64,000 nt of DNA from NCBI RefSeq assembly GCF_008087665.1, contig NZ_CP042912.1, positions 1,674,001 to 1,738,000 of the forward strand, given 5' to 3'. Numbering within the stretch: the first letter of the stretch is position 1; the number at the start of each line of letters is the position of its first letter. Source of the stretch: Mariniblastus fucicola (GTDB taxonomy: Bacteria > Planctomycetota > Planctomycetia > Pirellulales > Pirellulaceae). Below are positions 54,182-63,360 of the stretch, piece after piece. The translations under genes were made by a program, and so were the position numbers. The notes beneath the pieces were generated by a model. The model was not told where the DNA came from and did no database searches. It saw nothing but the letters and a program-made list of their open reading frames with translations.

Positions 54182-55012
54182 CTAATGCGTTGGCCTGGGG
54201 GCATTGAGCCAGTTGCCGTCAGGATCGCTGCCTCGAACCAGCACGCCTTTCTGGTCCCAGCCGTACCAGGTTTTCACATCGGCTGCGGCGTAGCGAATCG
54301 TCAAACCACAACGTCGCCGGTCGGAATCGTTGCCTTCGGATCCGTGTAAAAGCTGATCCGAATGCATCGAAAACTGACCTGCCTTGAGCGAGACATCCAC
54401 GGGATCGCCGCCGTACTGCTCAGGGTTTTCCACAACCATGTTCAGCACGTCGCGATCGTCTTCACTTTTGCCGTAGTCAATCAGGCCATGCAGATGAGAC
54501 CGCGGGATGAAACGCATATTCGCATTTTCAGGATCAGCATCATCAATCGCTAGCCAAACCGTCACGGTTTTGGTTGGACTTAGCGGCCAATACGTGCTGT
54601 CCTGATGCCACGCGACCTGCTTGCCATCATGCGGCATCTTGCAGAAAAAGTGCGAGCCCCAAGCCACGACGTTCTCGCCCAGCAGATCGCAAACCGGGCC
54701 GACGATGTTCGGATGCTTCACCAGATCCCAGATCCGCGCGAATCGAAGATGAGCCGTGCTAATCGAATAGCTGTCTCTTCCAAGTTCAATAAACGCGGCG
54801 AGGACTCCGTCGAAAAACGCACGAAGCTCTTTCGATTCGGCTTCGTCCAGTCCGTAGAAAGGCATGACGTAGCCCTGATCGTTGTACTGTTCGATCTGTT
54901 CCGGCCGCAGGAACTTTGGGCTTGGGTTGGAAGCAGGAACAAAGCCGACTTCGCGAGGAAGTTCTGCCAACTGTTCGAATGTTGGCGTGACGATGTCGTC
55001 GACCTTGACCAT
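54182..55012 (-). CDS. Phytanoyl-CoA dioxygenase (PhyH) family protein
   Basis: A 276-residue Fe(II)/2-oxoglutarate oxygenase-like protein. The metal triad is His136 and Asp138 in AWHQDSTYWP and His223 in LLHGSEGND; an Arg (TIR near 240) could hold 2-oxoglutarate. The family hydroxylates varied substrates, so the true substrate is unknown. It starts 3 bp after the esterase stop codon and ends before the GIN gene (convergent). It is probably the last gene of the esterase-PhyH pair. Confidence 0.9.
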   Translation of the reverse strand: MVKVDDIVTPTFEQLAELPREVGFVPASNPSPKFLRPEQIEQYNDQGYVMPFYGLDEAESKELRAFFDGVLAAFIELGRDSYSISTAHLRFARIWDLVKHPNIVGPVCDLLGENVVAWGSHFFCKMPHDGKQVAWHQDSTYWPLSPTKTVTVWLAIDDADPENANMRFIPRSHLHGLIDYGKSEDDRDVLNMVVENPEQYGGDPVDVSLKAGQFSMHSDQLLHGSEGNDSDRRRCGLTIRYAAADVKTWYGWDQKGVLVRGSDPDGNWLNAPRPTH

Positions 55013-55015
55013 AAC

Positions 55016-55783
55016 TCACTCAGTTTTGTTTGACTGTTTCAGCATCCATTGATAAAGCTGCGGAGTCGCGTAAGCCGCCGACCAACAATTGTGGCCGATG
55101 CCTTCAAGCGAAGTGAACTTGATCGAACTCCCGCCGGCTTCCTTGATGGCGTCCACCATCTCGACAGAGAGCTTATACGGAACGGCACCGTCCTGGTCAC
55201 CATGCCACGTCCAGATCGGAATATCTTTCAGGTTTCCTGCATACTCAGCTTTGCCGCCGCCGCAGATTGGAGCAACTGCCGCGAACATTTCAGGATGCTT
55301 GTTGGCCAGTGACCACGACCCGTATCCACCCATGCTCAGGCCCGTCAAATATATTCTGTTTTCATCGAACACGTGTTTGGATTTCACGTCTGCGAGCAAT
55401 TCCGTCAACCGCGACAGTTGCGTTTCCGAACTCCAATAGTCTTCTCGCGGGCATTGCGGCGAAACCATGACGAACGGAAAATCTTCGCCTGCGGCTACTT
55501 TCTTTGGTGGACCCCATTTCGCCACCAGACTCAGCGGCCCATTGCTTTCCCCGCGGCCATGTAAGAACAGCATGAATGGTGCTTTCGTTTCGCTGGCCGG
55601 ATCGTAGTTCTTCGGCAGGTACAACAGATAGCCAACCTCAGCGCCATCGCTGGTCTTGAATATCAGCTCAACCTGTTTCGCAGGTTTCGGCTCATTCGAT
55701 TCAGCATCCTGAGCGGTGGTTTGCTGAGCGATGAAAGTCAGTGAAACGAATAGTGCGAGCGACAGCGTGAGAAGGTTTTTCAT
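55016..55783 (-). CDS. Secreted esterase/peptidase-like alpha/beta hydrolase
   Basis: A 255-residue protein with a signal peptide (cleavage near TTAQD). It has MLFLHGRGES at the oxyanion hole, nucleophile Ser150 in GLSMGGYGSW, an acid in HGDQDGAVP and His in GIGHNCW. The order fits the prolyl-oligopeptidase/feruloyl esterase type of secreted hydrolase. Likely degrades external substrates. The following PhyH gene is 3 bp away, so both are probably one unit. Confidence 0.88.
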   Translation of the reverse strand: MKNLLTLSLALFVSLTFIAQQTTAQDAESNEPKPAKQVELIFKTSDGAEVGYLLYLPKNYDPASETKAPFMLFLHGRGESNGPLSLVAKWGPPKKVAAGEDFPFVMVSPQCPREDYWSSETQLSRLTELLADVKSKHVFDENRIYLTGLSMGGYGSWSLANKHPEMFAAVAPICGGGKAEYAGNLKDIPIWTWHGDQDGAVPYKLSVEMVDAIKEAGGSSIKFTSLEGIGHNCWSAAYATPQLYQWMLKQSNKTE

Positions 55784-55801
55784 GGTGGTCCTTGCCAGTT
55801 T

Positions 55802-56737
55802 TCAATCGAGATCGAGATTCGGGTTTGGATCAAAGTCTAAACCACGCTGCTGTCCAGTACGATTGTTTCGCCGTGGATTTTGGCCGATCCCTTTGCGGAA
55901 TTCTGGCGGGATCTTGGCCAGAATTTCCTCGATGTAAGCCTTCCGGTTTGCGGGACGAGGATGCGTGCTCATAAACTCGGGGCCTCCGCCACCGCCAGAA
56001 CTTTTCTCGAGGATGTCCATCACGCCGAGCAGTTCGTCGGCGTTGTAACCGGCGAGTAGCATCAACTTTACGCCCCATTCATCCGATTCAAGTTCGTCGC
56101 CCCGACCGTACTTCATCTGCATCATGTTGCCAACGTAAGACGCGGCGCTGGCCGAACTGGTTCCACCGCCAACGACTCCGGCAGCACCGACGAGCCCTTG
56201 AATAAAGCTGCCTTTCGCCATTCGTTCCGAGCCATGGCGTTCGATCACGTGACCGATTTCATGTCCCAAAACACCAGCCAACTGGTCTTCGTTTTCAAGC
56301 TTGTTGTAGAGCGCTTCGGTGATAAAGACCTGTCCCCCAGGAAGTGCAAACGCGTTCACGGTGCGGTTGTCAGCCAGCAAGTGAAATCCAAAATCGTAGG
56401 GATTGTTGACCGGAGGGTTTCGCGCGTACAACGCTTGCTCCAAACTGTTCACCAGTTCCAAGCCGACTTGGCGGACGTGCGACGTGCCTCGAGGATCGCG
56501 AGATGGATGTCCCATCGACGGCGCACTCTGCAAGCCCATCCGGATTTCCTGGTCGATCGTCATATCGACGCGCTGTGTCTTTCCGGTGATCGGATTCGGC
56601 TGCCCCTTGCTGTAAAATCGGAACAGCGAGAACAAAACGATGGCACCGCCGATCAATAGACGCAGCTTCATGCCGGAGAAAATACTTCTTCTGCGTTGAC
56701 GTCTTTGCTGTTGGCGATCTTGTGGGTAATAGCTCAT
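55802..56737 (-). CDS. M48 family membrane-anchored metalloprotease
   Basis: A 311-residue protein. An Arg-rich N-terminus is followed by one membrane helix (about 26-40, LLIGGAIVLFSLFRF) and the M48 core with zinc motif HEIGH (159-163) and a third ligand in DELESDEWGV. The sequence FGFHLLADNRTVNAFALPGGQVFITEAL is typical of the BepA/YcaL-like branch. Such proteases degrade misfolded or outer-membrane proteins. It lies between the esterase and the HtrA genes on the same strand. Confidence 0.92.
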   Translation of the reverse strand: MSYYPQDRQQQRRQRRRSIFSGMKLRLLIGGAIVLFSLFRFYSKGQPNPITGKTQRVDMTIDQEIRMGLQSAPSMGHPSRDPRGTSHVRQVGLELVNSLEQALYARNPPVNNPYDFGFHLLADNRTVNAFALPGGQVFITEALYNKLENEDQLAGVLGHEIGHVIERHGSERMAKGSFIQGLVGAAGVVGGGTSSASAASYVGNMMQMKYGRGDELESDEWGVKLMLLAGYNADELLGVMDILEKSSGGGGGPEFMSTHPRPANRKAYIEEILAKIPPEFRKGIGQNPRRNNRTGQQRGLDFDPNPNLDLD

Positions 56738-56814
56738 TTCTTGGTCCGGGGGTTTGGGGTCGGACCATTATTCGCGGACGTCGAGCGCAACGCAAGAGCG
56801 AGCCAGCGGGGTTG

Positions 56815-58065
56815 CTATTCGCGAACCGCAACCGCTTCACGGAGAAACTGCCGAAACAGCTGCTGGACATTTTCCAGCGGTATCGCATACGAGGCCGCAC
56901 GCCCGTTTCTGGCGATGTTGATGCCGATCACGTTTCCATCCAAATCGACCACCGGTCCGCCGCACTGCTCAGGAAACAGAGGAGCATCGTGTTGGAATAT
57001 GGATGGAAAATTGTCAGCCCGCTTGCTGGGAATCGCTCCCAGTCGGCTCATCATCTTGTAACGCTTGGCTCGATCGCCAGACAAATCAACCGAATCCAAA
57101 ACAGCCGATGTTTTTCTGGCTTTGCCACCGCGAAGGTAGCTGATTCGAATCGTGTCACCAGGCGAATTTTGACGGATCGAGTTCACCAGCTCGCCAACGT
57201 CGCGAATCGATTCGCCATCGATTTTTGTGATGATGTCCCCGTCGACCAGGCCCGCTGTGTGAGCCGCTGTGTTGGGTCGGATCTCGGAAACCAAAACCCC
57301 GTTTGCGGCGTTGTCCGGGTTCACGCCTAAAAGTGCCTGTTTGCCAGTCTGAGTCGTCCGCGGCACAACGCTGTAACTGCCCATCGAGAACACTTTTCCA
57401 TTCGGCGCCGGAAGTACAAGAAACTGACCCAGATCAGCTTCCGCCGACTCCCAGCTGATTGGCTGGAGCGTCGCATCAACTTTCAGGACCGCAATGTCGT
57501 TCGCTTCGTCCTCGAACACGATCTTCGCAACATGGTCTCGTGAGTCGCTGGTCACGACCTTCAGGTACTTTCGCTTGTTAACTTCCGAAGCCTTTGTGAT
57601 CACATAGCCGTTCTGGTCCACAACCGTTCCCAACGCGATCTGGCGATCGTCGCTCATCACGGCAACGACGCTGGGAATCACGCTCGACACGATCGGGTCC
57701 AGTTGATTCAACTGATCAGGAGCCTGCCGTTCGTTTGGCTTGATCATGCGATTGCGAATGCTGGGCAACTCGAACTTCAGCGCAATGTTTCCTGCGCCTT
57801 CTTCGGCATCGATTCGATCCAGCCCGTCGAACGGATTGATTGGATCGTCGCGAAAGCGTTTGAATTCTTCAGGAGTAAACTCAACGGTTGGCGTATCGTT
57901 GTCGATCGCTTCCTGAAACTTGGATCGTAGATCATCGTCAAGATCGTCCAGCATTCCTTCAAACATGTCCTGCACGTCGCGCGGAAGCTGAGCCTTCGCT
58001 GCGGGCAACGCCATTGTCAACGACATGACGAACACAAAGCCTGTCACTAGAAGTCTGATTTTCAT
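56815..58065 (-). CDS. Degenerate HtrA-like protein with PDZ inserted in the protease fold
   Basis: A 416-residue protein with a signal peptide (cleavage near AKAQ). The trypsin-like core is visible (IALGTVVDQNGYVITKAS, ANDIAVLKV), but the catalytic His position is Ser160, and the Ser position is Cys368 in PEQCGGPVVDLDGNVIGI. The Asp190 remains. A PDZ domain (about 243-325, GVLVSEIRPNTAAHTAGL) lies between the first protease half and the part that carries the GGP motif, an unusual order. ATG 58065 has AAGGAG 8 nt upstream. Probably a non-protease regulator or adaptor; its partner may be the active HtrA gene 35 bp upstream. Confidence 0.9.
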   Translation of the reverse strand: MKIRLLVTGFVFVMSLTMALPAAKAQLPRDVQDMFEGMLDDLDDDLRSKFQEAIDNDTPTVEFTPEEFKRFRDDPINPFDGLDRIDAEEGAGNIALKFELPSIRNRMIKPNERQAPDQLNQLDPIVSSVIPSVVAVMSDDRQIALGTVVDQNGYVITKASEVNKRKYLKVVTSDSRDHVAKIVFEDEANDIAVLKVDATLQPISWESAEADLGQFLVLPAPNGKVFSMGSYSVVPRTTQTGKQALLGVNPDNAANGVLVSEIRPNTAAHTAGLVDGDIITKIDGESIRDVGELVNSIRQNSPGDTIRISYLRGGKARKTSAVLDSVDLSGDRAKRYKMMSRLGAIPSKRADNFPSIFQHDAPLFPEQCGGPVVDLDGNVIGINIARNGRAASYAIPLENVQQLFRQFLREAVAVRE

Positions 58066-58099
58066 TTCGCGAACTCCTTGGGAAATCATCAGCATCCTG

Positions 58100-59098
58100 C
58101 TACCTCAATCGAACTTCGAAATCGAGCAAACGGCCGTTTCGCTCGAACTTCATCAACACAACATCACCGGTGATCTTTTCCTTCACCAGACGAATCAGAT
58201 GACTGCCGCTATCGAGTCGAATTCCATCAAACTCCCGGGCAATATCTCCGGCTTTGATTCCCGCATCGGATGCCGGCGAACGGTCTCTGACTGTTTTAAC
58301 CAGACCGGTTTCGCGATCAACCACGATCCCCATCCTGGGAGGCTTGGTGCCATCATTGTCGCCCGCCAACGACGGTAGCCGTCCCCACTGTTCACCACGC
58401 TTCATGCGATCGTAGTCTCTGGCGAAGATCTCGGTCATCACGTGGCGGTTCTCTGCGATCGAATCGCCAATCGAGCTGTGAATTCCAACCAGCTCGCCTT
58501 CCAGATTGAACAGTGGTCCGCCCGAATCGCCGCCGATCAGTACAGCGTCTGTTTCAATTTGATATTCGTTGAACCCGAGCACTTTGCCCGTTCGCACCGG
58601 CGGCTTGCGTCCCAGCTCAAAACCTCCTGAATGCCCCAACAACACAACCCAATCACCCTCTGAGAGCGATTTTGATTTTCCAATTTTGGCAACTGGCCAT
58701 GGACCCGGATCAATGATTTGCACCATGCCGGCATCGATGTCCAGGTTCTTGCCCAGTGGTTTCGCGCGTGCGGTCCGTCCGTCAGGAAACAGAATTTGGT
58801 ACTCGCCCTGCCCCACCATCACGTGCCCCGCAGTCAGAACCAGGCCGCCTTCGGTCACCACGACTCCACTGCCGGCTCCGATTCCGTCAGAGATCGAAAC
58901 GCAGGCGTTCATGTTCTGTGCAACGACTTGTTTTACCTTTGCTTCGATCTCCCGAAGCTGCTGGATCGACGCCGGGGACTGCTGAGCCAAACCGGTCGTT
59001 GGCGAGAGCGAGAAAGCGATCGCACATGCGGCCGCCAGAAGAATGGCGCCGAAGGATTCGCCGGCGCGTTGCCGGAGTCGCCGAAACAGAACACTCAT
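58100..59098 (-). CDS. HtrA/DegP-like serine protease with C-terminal PDZ
   Basis: A 332-residue protein with an N-terminal membrane/signal region (AILLAAACAIAFSLSP) and an intact triad: His92 in VLTAGHVM, Asp122 in DIDAGMVQI and Ser192 in GGDSGGPLF. A PDZ domain follows (about 240-332, MGIVVDRETGLVKTVRDRSP). It should degrade misfolded envelope proteins. ATG 59098 is favoured by AGGA 9 nt upstream over an earlier in-frame ATG at 59158 without a ribosome site. The degenerate paralogue is the next gene downstream. Confidence 0.92.
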   Translation of the reverse strand: MSVLFRRLRQRAGESFGAILLAAACAIAFSLSPTTGLAQQSPASIQQLREIEAKVKQVVAQNMNACVSISDGIGAGSGVVVTEGGLVLTAGHVMVGQGEYQILFPDGRTARAKPLGKNLDIDAGMVQIIDPGPWPVAKIGKSKSLSEGDWVVLLGHSGGFELGRKPPVRTGKVLGFNEYQIETDAVLIGGDSGGPLFNLEGELVGIHSSIGDSIAENRHVMTEIFARDYDRMKRGEQWGRLPSLAGDNDGTKPPRMGIVVDRETGLVKTVRDRSPASDAGIKAGDIAREFDGIRLDSGSHLIRLVKEKITGDVVLMKFERNGRLLDFEVRLR

Positions 59099-59359
59099 GG
59101 CCCGAGTCCTTTCGAGGCTTGATACAGTTTCCAAAGTCGGTTCGAAGAACAGCTTCATTATATAAAGTCGGATTTCTCAAGAGAGATCGTTAGCTACTGT
59201 ATTTTAACACGTAAAGTCCACTTTCAGGCCTTGGGAACTTTGCAGAATGCAGATCATAAAAAAGCAGACACCGGTGCGGCGTTTCGTTAGGATAACCCTT
59301 GCAAGCACTCGAAAATGCTGGCGTCTGAACCATTGCAGAATTTTCCAGAAAGTTGAAAC

Positions 59360-60472
59360 ATGTCCCGGACTCCGCGTATTGATACGAAACTGAATCGACG
59401 AAAGTTCGTTGCCGCAAGCTCAAGTGTCCTGATCACGGCCGCGGCCTCGACGGCCTTTGCCGCACCTGCGATTCGTACTTCGAAAACAAAGGCAACCAAC
59501 GAAACAGTCATCGGCGAAGGTGACTATCAATACAAAGCCGACCATGACTTCTGCCAGTTGCCGAGCAAATTCAAATGGCAAACAACGCACAACGTGGCGG
59601 TTGATTCGAACGACAATCTTTACGTGATCCACGAAGGCCACCGTCATCTAAAAGACCATCCTTCCATTTTCGTTTTCGATGCGGCGGGCAAATTCATCCG
59701 CGCTTTCGGTTCTCAGTTTCAGGGCGGCGGGCATGGCATCGAAGTTCGCAACGAAGGCGGAGAAGAGTTCCTGTACGTCGCGGCGTATCAGGGCATCAAG
59801 TCGTTCGCCAAAATGACATTGAAAGGTGACATCCTCTGGTACCAGCGTGCTCCGATGGAGTCGGGCGTTTATAAAGACGGCGAAGCGTTGGCGACCGAAG
59901 CTGGTTGGGATCGCAAAAGTTTCCTGCCAACCAATTTTGCCTTTCTGGAAAACGGCGGGTTTCTGCTGGCCGATGGCTACGGAACTTACTTCATCCATGA
60001 GTTCGACAAGGACGGAAAGTGGGTTCGTTGCTTCGGCGGACCGGGCAAGGAACCTGGCCAGTTTCATCTTTCACATGGTTTATGGGTCGATCGGCGGGAC
60101 GGGAAAACGCCATCGCTCTATGTGACCGATCGCAGCCGAAACAAGGTTCAGATTCTGGACATGGATGGCAAGCACATGGAAACGCTGAGCGGATTCGGCA
60201 AGCCCGCGAACTTCGATACGCAGGGCGACTTGATGTTGGTGCCTGAGCTGTTGGGGATGGTCACGATTCTGGACAAGGAAAACAATCCGGTGGCCAAGCT
60301 CGGTGACGGTCGGGCTCGACTCGACGAAGTAGAGAAACTTCGGGAGAAACCGGACCAGTGGACTGATGGGCAATTCGTGCATCCGCATGACGCGTGCTTT
60401 GGGAACGACGGAAGTATTTTCGTAGCTGAATGGGTCAAAACCGGACGGGTCACGAAGCTCACCAAGGTCTGA
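59360..60472 (+). CDS. Tat-exported NHL/beta-propeller protein
   Basis: A 370-residue protein. The N-terminus has a twin-arginine signal (NRRKFVAAS, then an Ala-rich hydrophobic stretch, cleavage near FAAPA), suggesting export in folded form. The rest shows repeated beta-propeller units of the NHL/peptidyl-hydroxyglycine-lyase type (HNVAVDSNDNLYVIHEG, GLWVDRRDGKTPSLYVTDRS, HDACFGNDGSIFVAEW). Function unknown; a lyase or ligand-binding role is possible. No neighbours in the same direction point to a pathway. Confidence 0.88.
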   Translation: MSRTPRIDTKLNRRKFVAASSSVLITAAASTAFAAPAIRTSKTKATNETVIGEGDYQYKADHDFCQLPSKFKWQTTHNVAVDSNDNLYVIHEGHRHLKDHPSIFVFDAAGKFIRAFGSQFQGGGHGIEVRNEGGEEFLYVAAYQGIKSFAKMTLKGDILWYQRAPMESGVYKDGEALATEAGWDRKSFLPTNFAFLENGGFLLADGYGTYFIHEFDKDGKWVRCFGGPGKEPGQFHLSHGLWVDRRDGKTPSLYVTDRSRNKVQILDMDGKHMETLSGFGKPANFDTQGDLMLVPELLGMVTILDKENNPVAKLGDGRARLDEVEKLREKPDQWTDGQFVHPHDACFGNDGSIFVAEWVKTGRVTKLTKV

Positions 60473-60687
60473 TCTCTGGCGTTTTTCACGCAGGATTCGA
60501 TCCAGAACTTCCTTAAAACCAGCTTCGCTTCACGAAAACCGGCTGATTTACGCTGTAAATTGGAAACCGCCGTTGAAGAAATAGGCACCGTTGTGCGAAA
60601 ATGAAAACTGGCATCGAATCGAAATCCGAAATCAATCGCCGGATCCGTACCGATGAAATCGCTCTTATAAAACGTGTTCCTAACCCT

Positions 60688-61521
60688 ATGTCCATCTTGC
60701 AACCGCCAGAGCCACCTCGAAAAAGAATGATCCGGGAAGGAACCTGGATTCAGTGTCCCGGCTGCAAAGAGCCGATTCCTGCTACCAAAGTCGAAAAGCA
60801 ACTTCGTGTGTGTCACCTTTGTGATCATCACATGTACGTTTCGGCGCGGCAGCGTATCGAGCAAGTGCTCGACAGCGGAACGTTTGAAGAATGGGATGGC
60901 GAACTTTTGTCCGCCGATCCGCTGGAATTCGCTGACAAAAGCCGTACCTACGTCGAACGCGTCAAAGCCGAACAAAAGAAAACCGGCCTCTCGGACGCCG
61001 CACTTACTGGCACCGGCATGATCCGTGCTCGCCGTGTGGCGATCGGAATCACGGACTCCCAGTTCATCATGGGTTCCATGGGTTCGGTTGTCGGAGAAAG
61101 ACTGACTCGCCTGGCCGAACGTGCGACTGAGCAAAACCTGCCGCTGATCATCATCAGCGGTTCTGGCGGTGGAGCACGTATGCACGAAGGCATCTTCTCA
61201 TTGATGCAGATGGCGAAGATCTCTGCCGCGTTGGCTCGCTACGACGAAGCCGGCGGTCTGTTTATCTCCGTGCTGACGAATCCGACGATGGGCGGCGTGG
61301 CTGCCAGTTTTGCTTCTTTGGGCGATGTTGTGATCGCGGAACCAAAGGCGTTGATTGGATTTGCGGGACCGCGAACGATCAAAGCTACGATTCGCGTTGA
61401 ATTGCCTGAGGGTTTTCAGACCAGCGAGTTTTTGCTCGAACATGGCTTCATCGACCGGATTGTCTTTCGGGACAAACTTAAAACCGAAATCGCCCGTACG
61501 ATCGACTACTGTGGCAAGTAA
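60688..61521 (+). CDS. accD: Acetyl-CoA carboxylase carboxyltransferase subunit beta
   Basis: A 277-residue AccD: N-terminal zinc finger Cys23, Cys26, Cys42, Cys45 (CPGC and CHLC), then the crotonase-fold core ([57 protein letters not shown]). It transfers carboxyl from biotin to acetyl-CoA for fatty acid synthesis with AccA, whose gene is not in the window. The start at 60688 ([10 protein letters not shown]) fits the family; an ATG at 60601 would add 29 residues. The following kinase gene is 134 bp away. Confidence 0.95.
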   Translation: MSILQPPEPPRKRMIREGTWIQCPGCKEPIPATKVEKQLRVCHLCDHHMYVSARQRIEQVLDSGTFEEWDGELLSADPLEFADKSRTYVERVKAEQKKTGLSDAALTGTGMIRARRVAIGITDSQFIMGSMGSVVGERLTRLAERATEQNLPLIIISGSGGGARMHEGIFSLMQMAKISAALARYDEAGGLFISVLTNPTMGGVAASFASLGDVVIAEPKALIGFAGPRTIKATIRVELPEGFQTSEFLLEHGFIDRIVFRDKLKTEIARTIDYCGK

Positions 61522-61655
61522 TGCCGCGTGAAGAGGGTCTTCGCCGCGACAGATCGTAAGCCCGTGCGTATAATTGGGTGTGATTTCAAACTTTGGGGCT
61601 GACTTCCGATTTTGCCAGGAAGCCTGCGATCTGTTAACGAGCCTGCGATCTGCCA

Positions 61656-62558
61656 ATGAGCCTGTTCAGCAAACTTTTCAAAAAGAAGAACGAAGACGAA
61701 GGCTCGCAAAAGCGCGACGTCCTGCTTGACGTCGCGACACGATTCCAACTTGATCGGCACGCGTTCACCGGGACGATGTCCAAGTTCCACGTTGCGAAAG
61801 AAATCGCAACCGGCAAGCTTTTTGGTATCAAGTTTCTCGACGCCGAAAAAACGGCCTACTTCAACGCTCGCTTCAAAGGCCTGAACAAGCCCAAGGAGGC
61901 CGAGATCGCGATGCAGATCAAGCATCCGCTAATCGTTGAGACTTACGAATATGGAAAGACCACCGCGGGAGTCGAGTACATCCTGATGGAGTACATCCAT
62001 GGCCCGGGACTGGACCAGGCGATCCGTGCCAAGGATCCCAAGCTGTTGCCGAATCGATTGACGCTGATTCGTGAAATGGCAGAGACGATTCAGGCCGTTC
62101 ACGATCAGGGATTTATTCATCGCGATATCTGCCCGCGTAACTTTATTTGTTACGAGCCACTGGATCATCTGAAGATGATTGACTTTGGTTTGACCGTTCC
62201 CGACGAAGACCCGTATCGGATGCCAGGCAACCGAACCGGGACGCCGCAGTATATGGCTCCGGAAATTGTACGCCGCCGGACCACGGACCAACGCGTCGAT
62301 ATTTTCGCTTTCGGAGTCACGGTCTATCGTTTGCTGACGTTCGAACATCCCTGGGGTTCGACTGACACGACCGGGACGGCGGCTTTGATTCACGACACGC
62401 AGGAAGTGACTCCGATTACCAAGCATCGGCCTCATCTGCATCCAAAGCTCGCGGCAGCGATTCACAAATGCCTTGAGGTCGAACCGAACAAGCGGATGGA
62501 AAGCTGTAAGCGATTCCTTGGCGCGATTCGAAACGTGGAACTCGAAGAGATCGCTTAG
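61656..62558 (+). CDS. Atypical Ser/Thr-kinase-like protein
   Basis: A 300-residue protein with a basic N-terminus (FKKKNEDE) and a kinase fold: Lys59 in FGIKFLD, IHRDICPRNF at 154-163 and DFGLT at 176. The glycine-rich loop is not recognisable, and the catalytic-loop Lys that follows HRD in most Ser/Thr kinases is Cys158 (HRDICPRN). The activation segment GTPQYMAPEIV and the DIFAFGVTVYRLL segment are normal. Activity is therefore doubtful, and it could be a weak kinase or pseudokinase. No membrane segment. It follows accD. Confidence 0.85.
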   Translation: MSLFSKLFKKKNEDEGSQKRDVLLDVATRFQLDRHAFTGTMSKFHVAKEIATGKLFGIKFLDAEKTAYFNARFKGLNKPKEAEIAMQIKHPLIVETYEYGKTTAGVEYILMEYIHGPGLDQAIRAKDPKLLPNRLTLIREMAETIQAVHDQGFIHRDICPRNFICYEPLDHLKMIDFGLTVPDEDPYRMPGNRTGTPQYMAPEIVRRRTTDQRVDIFAFGVTVYRLLTFEHPWGSTDTTGTAALIHDTQEVTPITKHRPHLHPKLAAAIHKCLEVEPNKRMESCKRFLGAIRNVELEEIA

Positions 62559-62621
62559 CTCATGGAGTGAGCCGGGATGACACGCGTTAGCTGCGGTTCT
62601 GCGATTTGGAACAGCTACAAA

Positions 62622-62750
62622 TGGCATCGGCCATGCACCTAAACCTCACGCAAAGGCGCGAAGGCTCAAGTTTCTTTCCTTTGCGCCTCTGCGCCTTTGC
62701 GTGAGGCAAAACACCAGCCAACGTTCCGTACCAGCCAGCGTTCCGGAAAG
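62622..62750. repeat. Palindromic repeat element, copy A
   Basis: The 16-bp arms CCTCACGCAAAGGCGC (62644-62659) and their complement (62691-62706) are perfect. The surrounding GGCATCGGCCATGCACC on the left and CCAGCGTTCCGGAAA on the right are shared, with small changes, by copy B at 63506. It lies just downstream of the kinase gene and downstream of the LURP-one gene on the other strand. The shape is like dispersed palindromic elements. Confidence 0.88.
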
Positions 62751-62775
62751 GTTTGTCTTGACGTTTACCCGTGGA

Positions 62776-63360
62776 CTAACCACGTCCTCGTTCCAGCAAG
62801 ACAAGCATGATCAACGCCATCAGCGACCGTAGTTCATCATCCTCAGGCATTTCGCTCAGTTTGTCCAAAACGAATTTGCCTTCAAAGACCGCGGGCTTTT
62901 TCGTCAGCTTCAGTAGCTCTGTGCCATCTGGTCGTCGCACAATGTAGCTTGGGTTCAGCAAAATCACGGCGGCGAAACCAATCACTGGTATTTCGCCCAA
63001 TAAGCTTTCAAAAACCTTCTTCATCGGACTTTGCTCTTTGACCGTCATGTCAACCTGGCCATCTTGCATGATGTCGTAGTGTGCCGACCAAAGCGACTTC
63101 ATTCCCTTTCGTCGGACCGCGCCCCAATCATTTCCCTCTGCATCGGTAAAGCTATAGTTCGCGGACCAATCGATCATGCGGTCAGCTTCGATGCGAAACA
63201 TCAAACTCGATTGCTTCGTATCGTTATAGATTTCAACCTTTTCCTTCAGCTTGAACATCTTTTGTTTGATGAACATCAGAACGTTGCCATCGGCATCGAT
63301 CGCCGTAATGCGTTGGCCAAACGTCAATAGTTTGAAATGCAGCTCGATTGGGTACTTCAT
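62776..63360 (-). CDS. LURP-one-related (scramblase-like) protein
   Basis: A 194-residue protein with the LURP-one/phospholipid-scramblase-like pattern: MKYPIELHFKLLTFGQRITA, a conserved VLMFIKQKMFKLKEKVEIY stretch, and a late hydrophobic segment (PVIGFAAVILLNPSYIV). It ends with MALIMLVLLERGRG. The family is a 12-strand barrel around a central helix; function in bacteria is unknown. ATG 63360 is preferred to a TTG at 63369. The gene is flanked on both sides by the palindromic repeat. Confidence 0.85.
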   Translation of the reverse strand: MKYPIELHFKLLTFGQRITAIDADGNVLMFIKQKMFKLKEKVEIYNDTKQSSLMFRIEADRMIDWSANYSFTDAEGNDWGAVRRKGMKSLWSAHYDIMQDGQVDMTVKEQSPMKKVFESLLGEIPVIGFAAVILLNPSYIVRRPDGTELLKLTKKPAVFEGKFVLDKLSEMPEDDELRSLMALIMLVLLERGRG

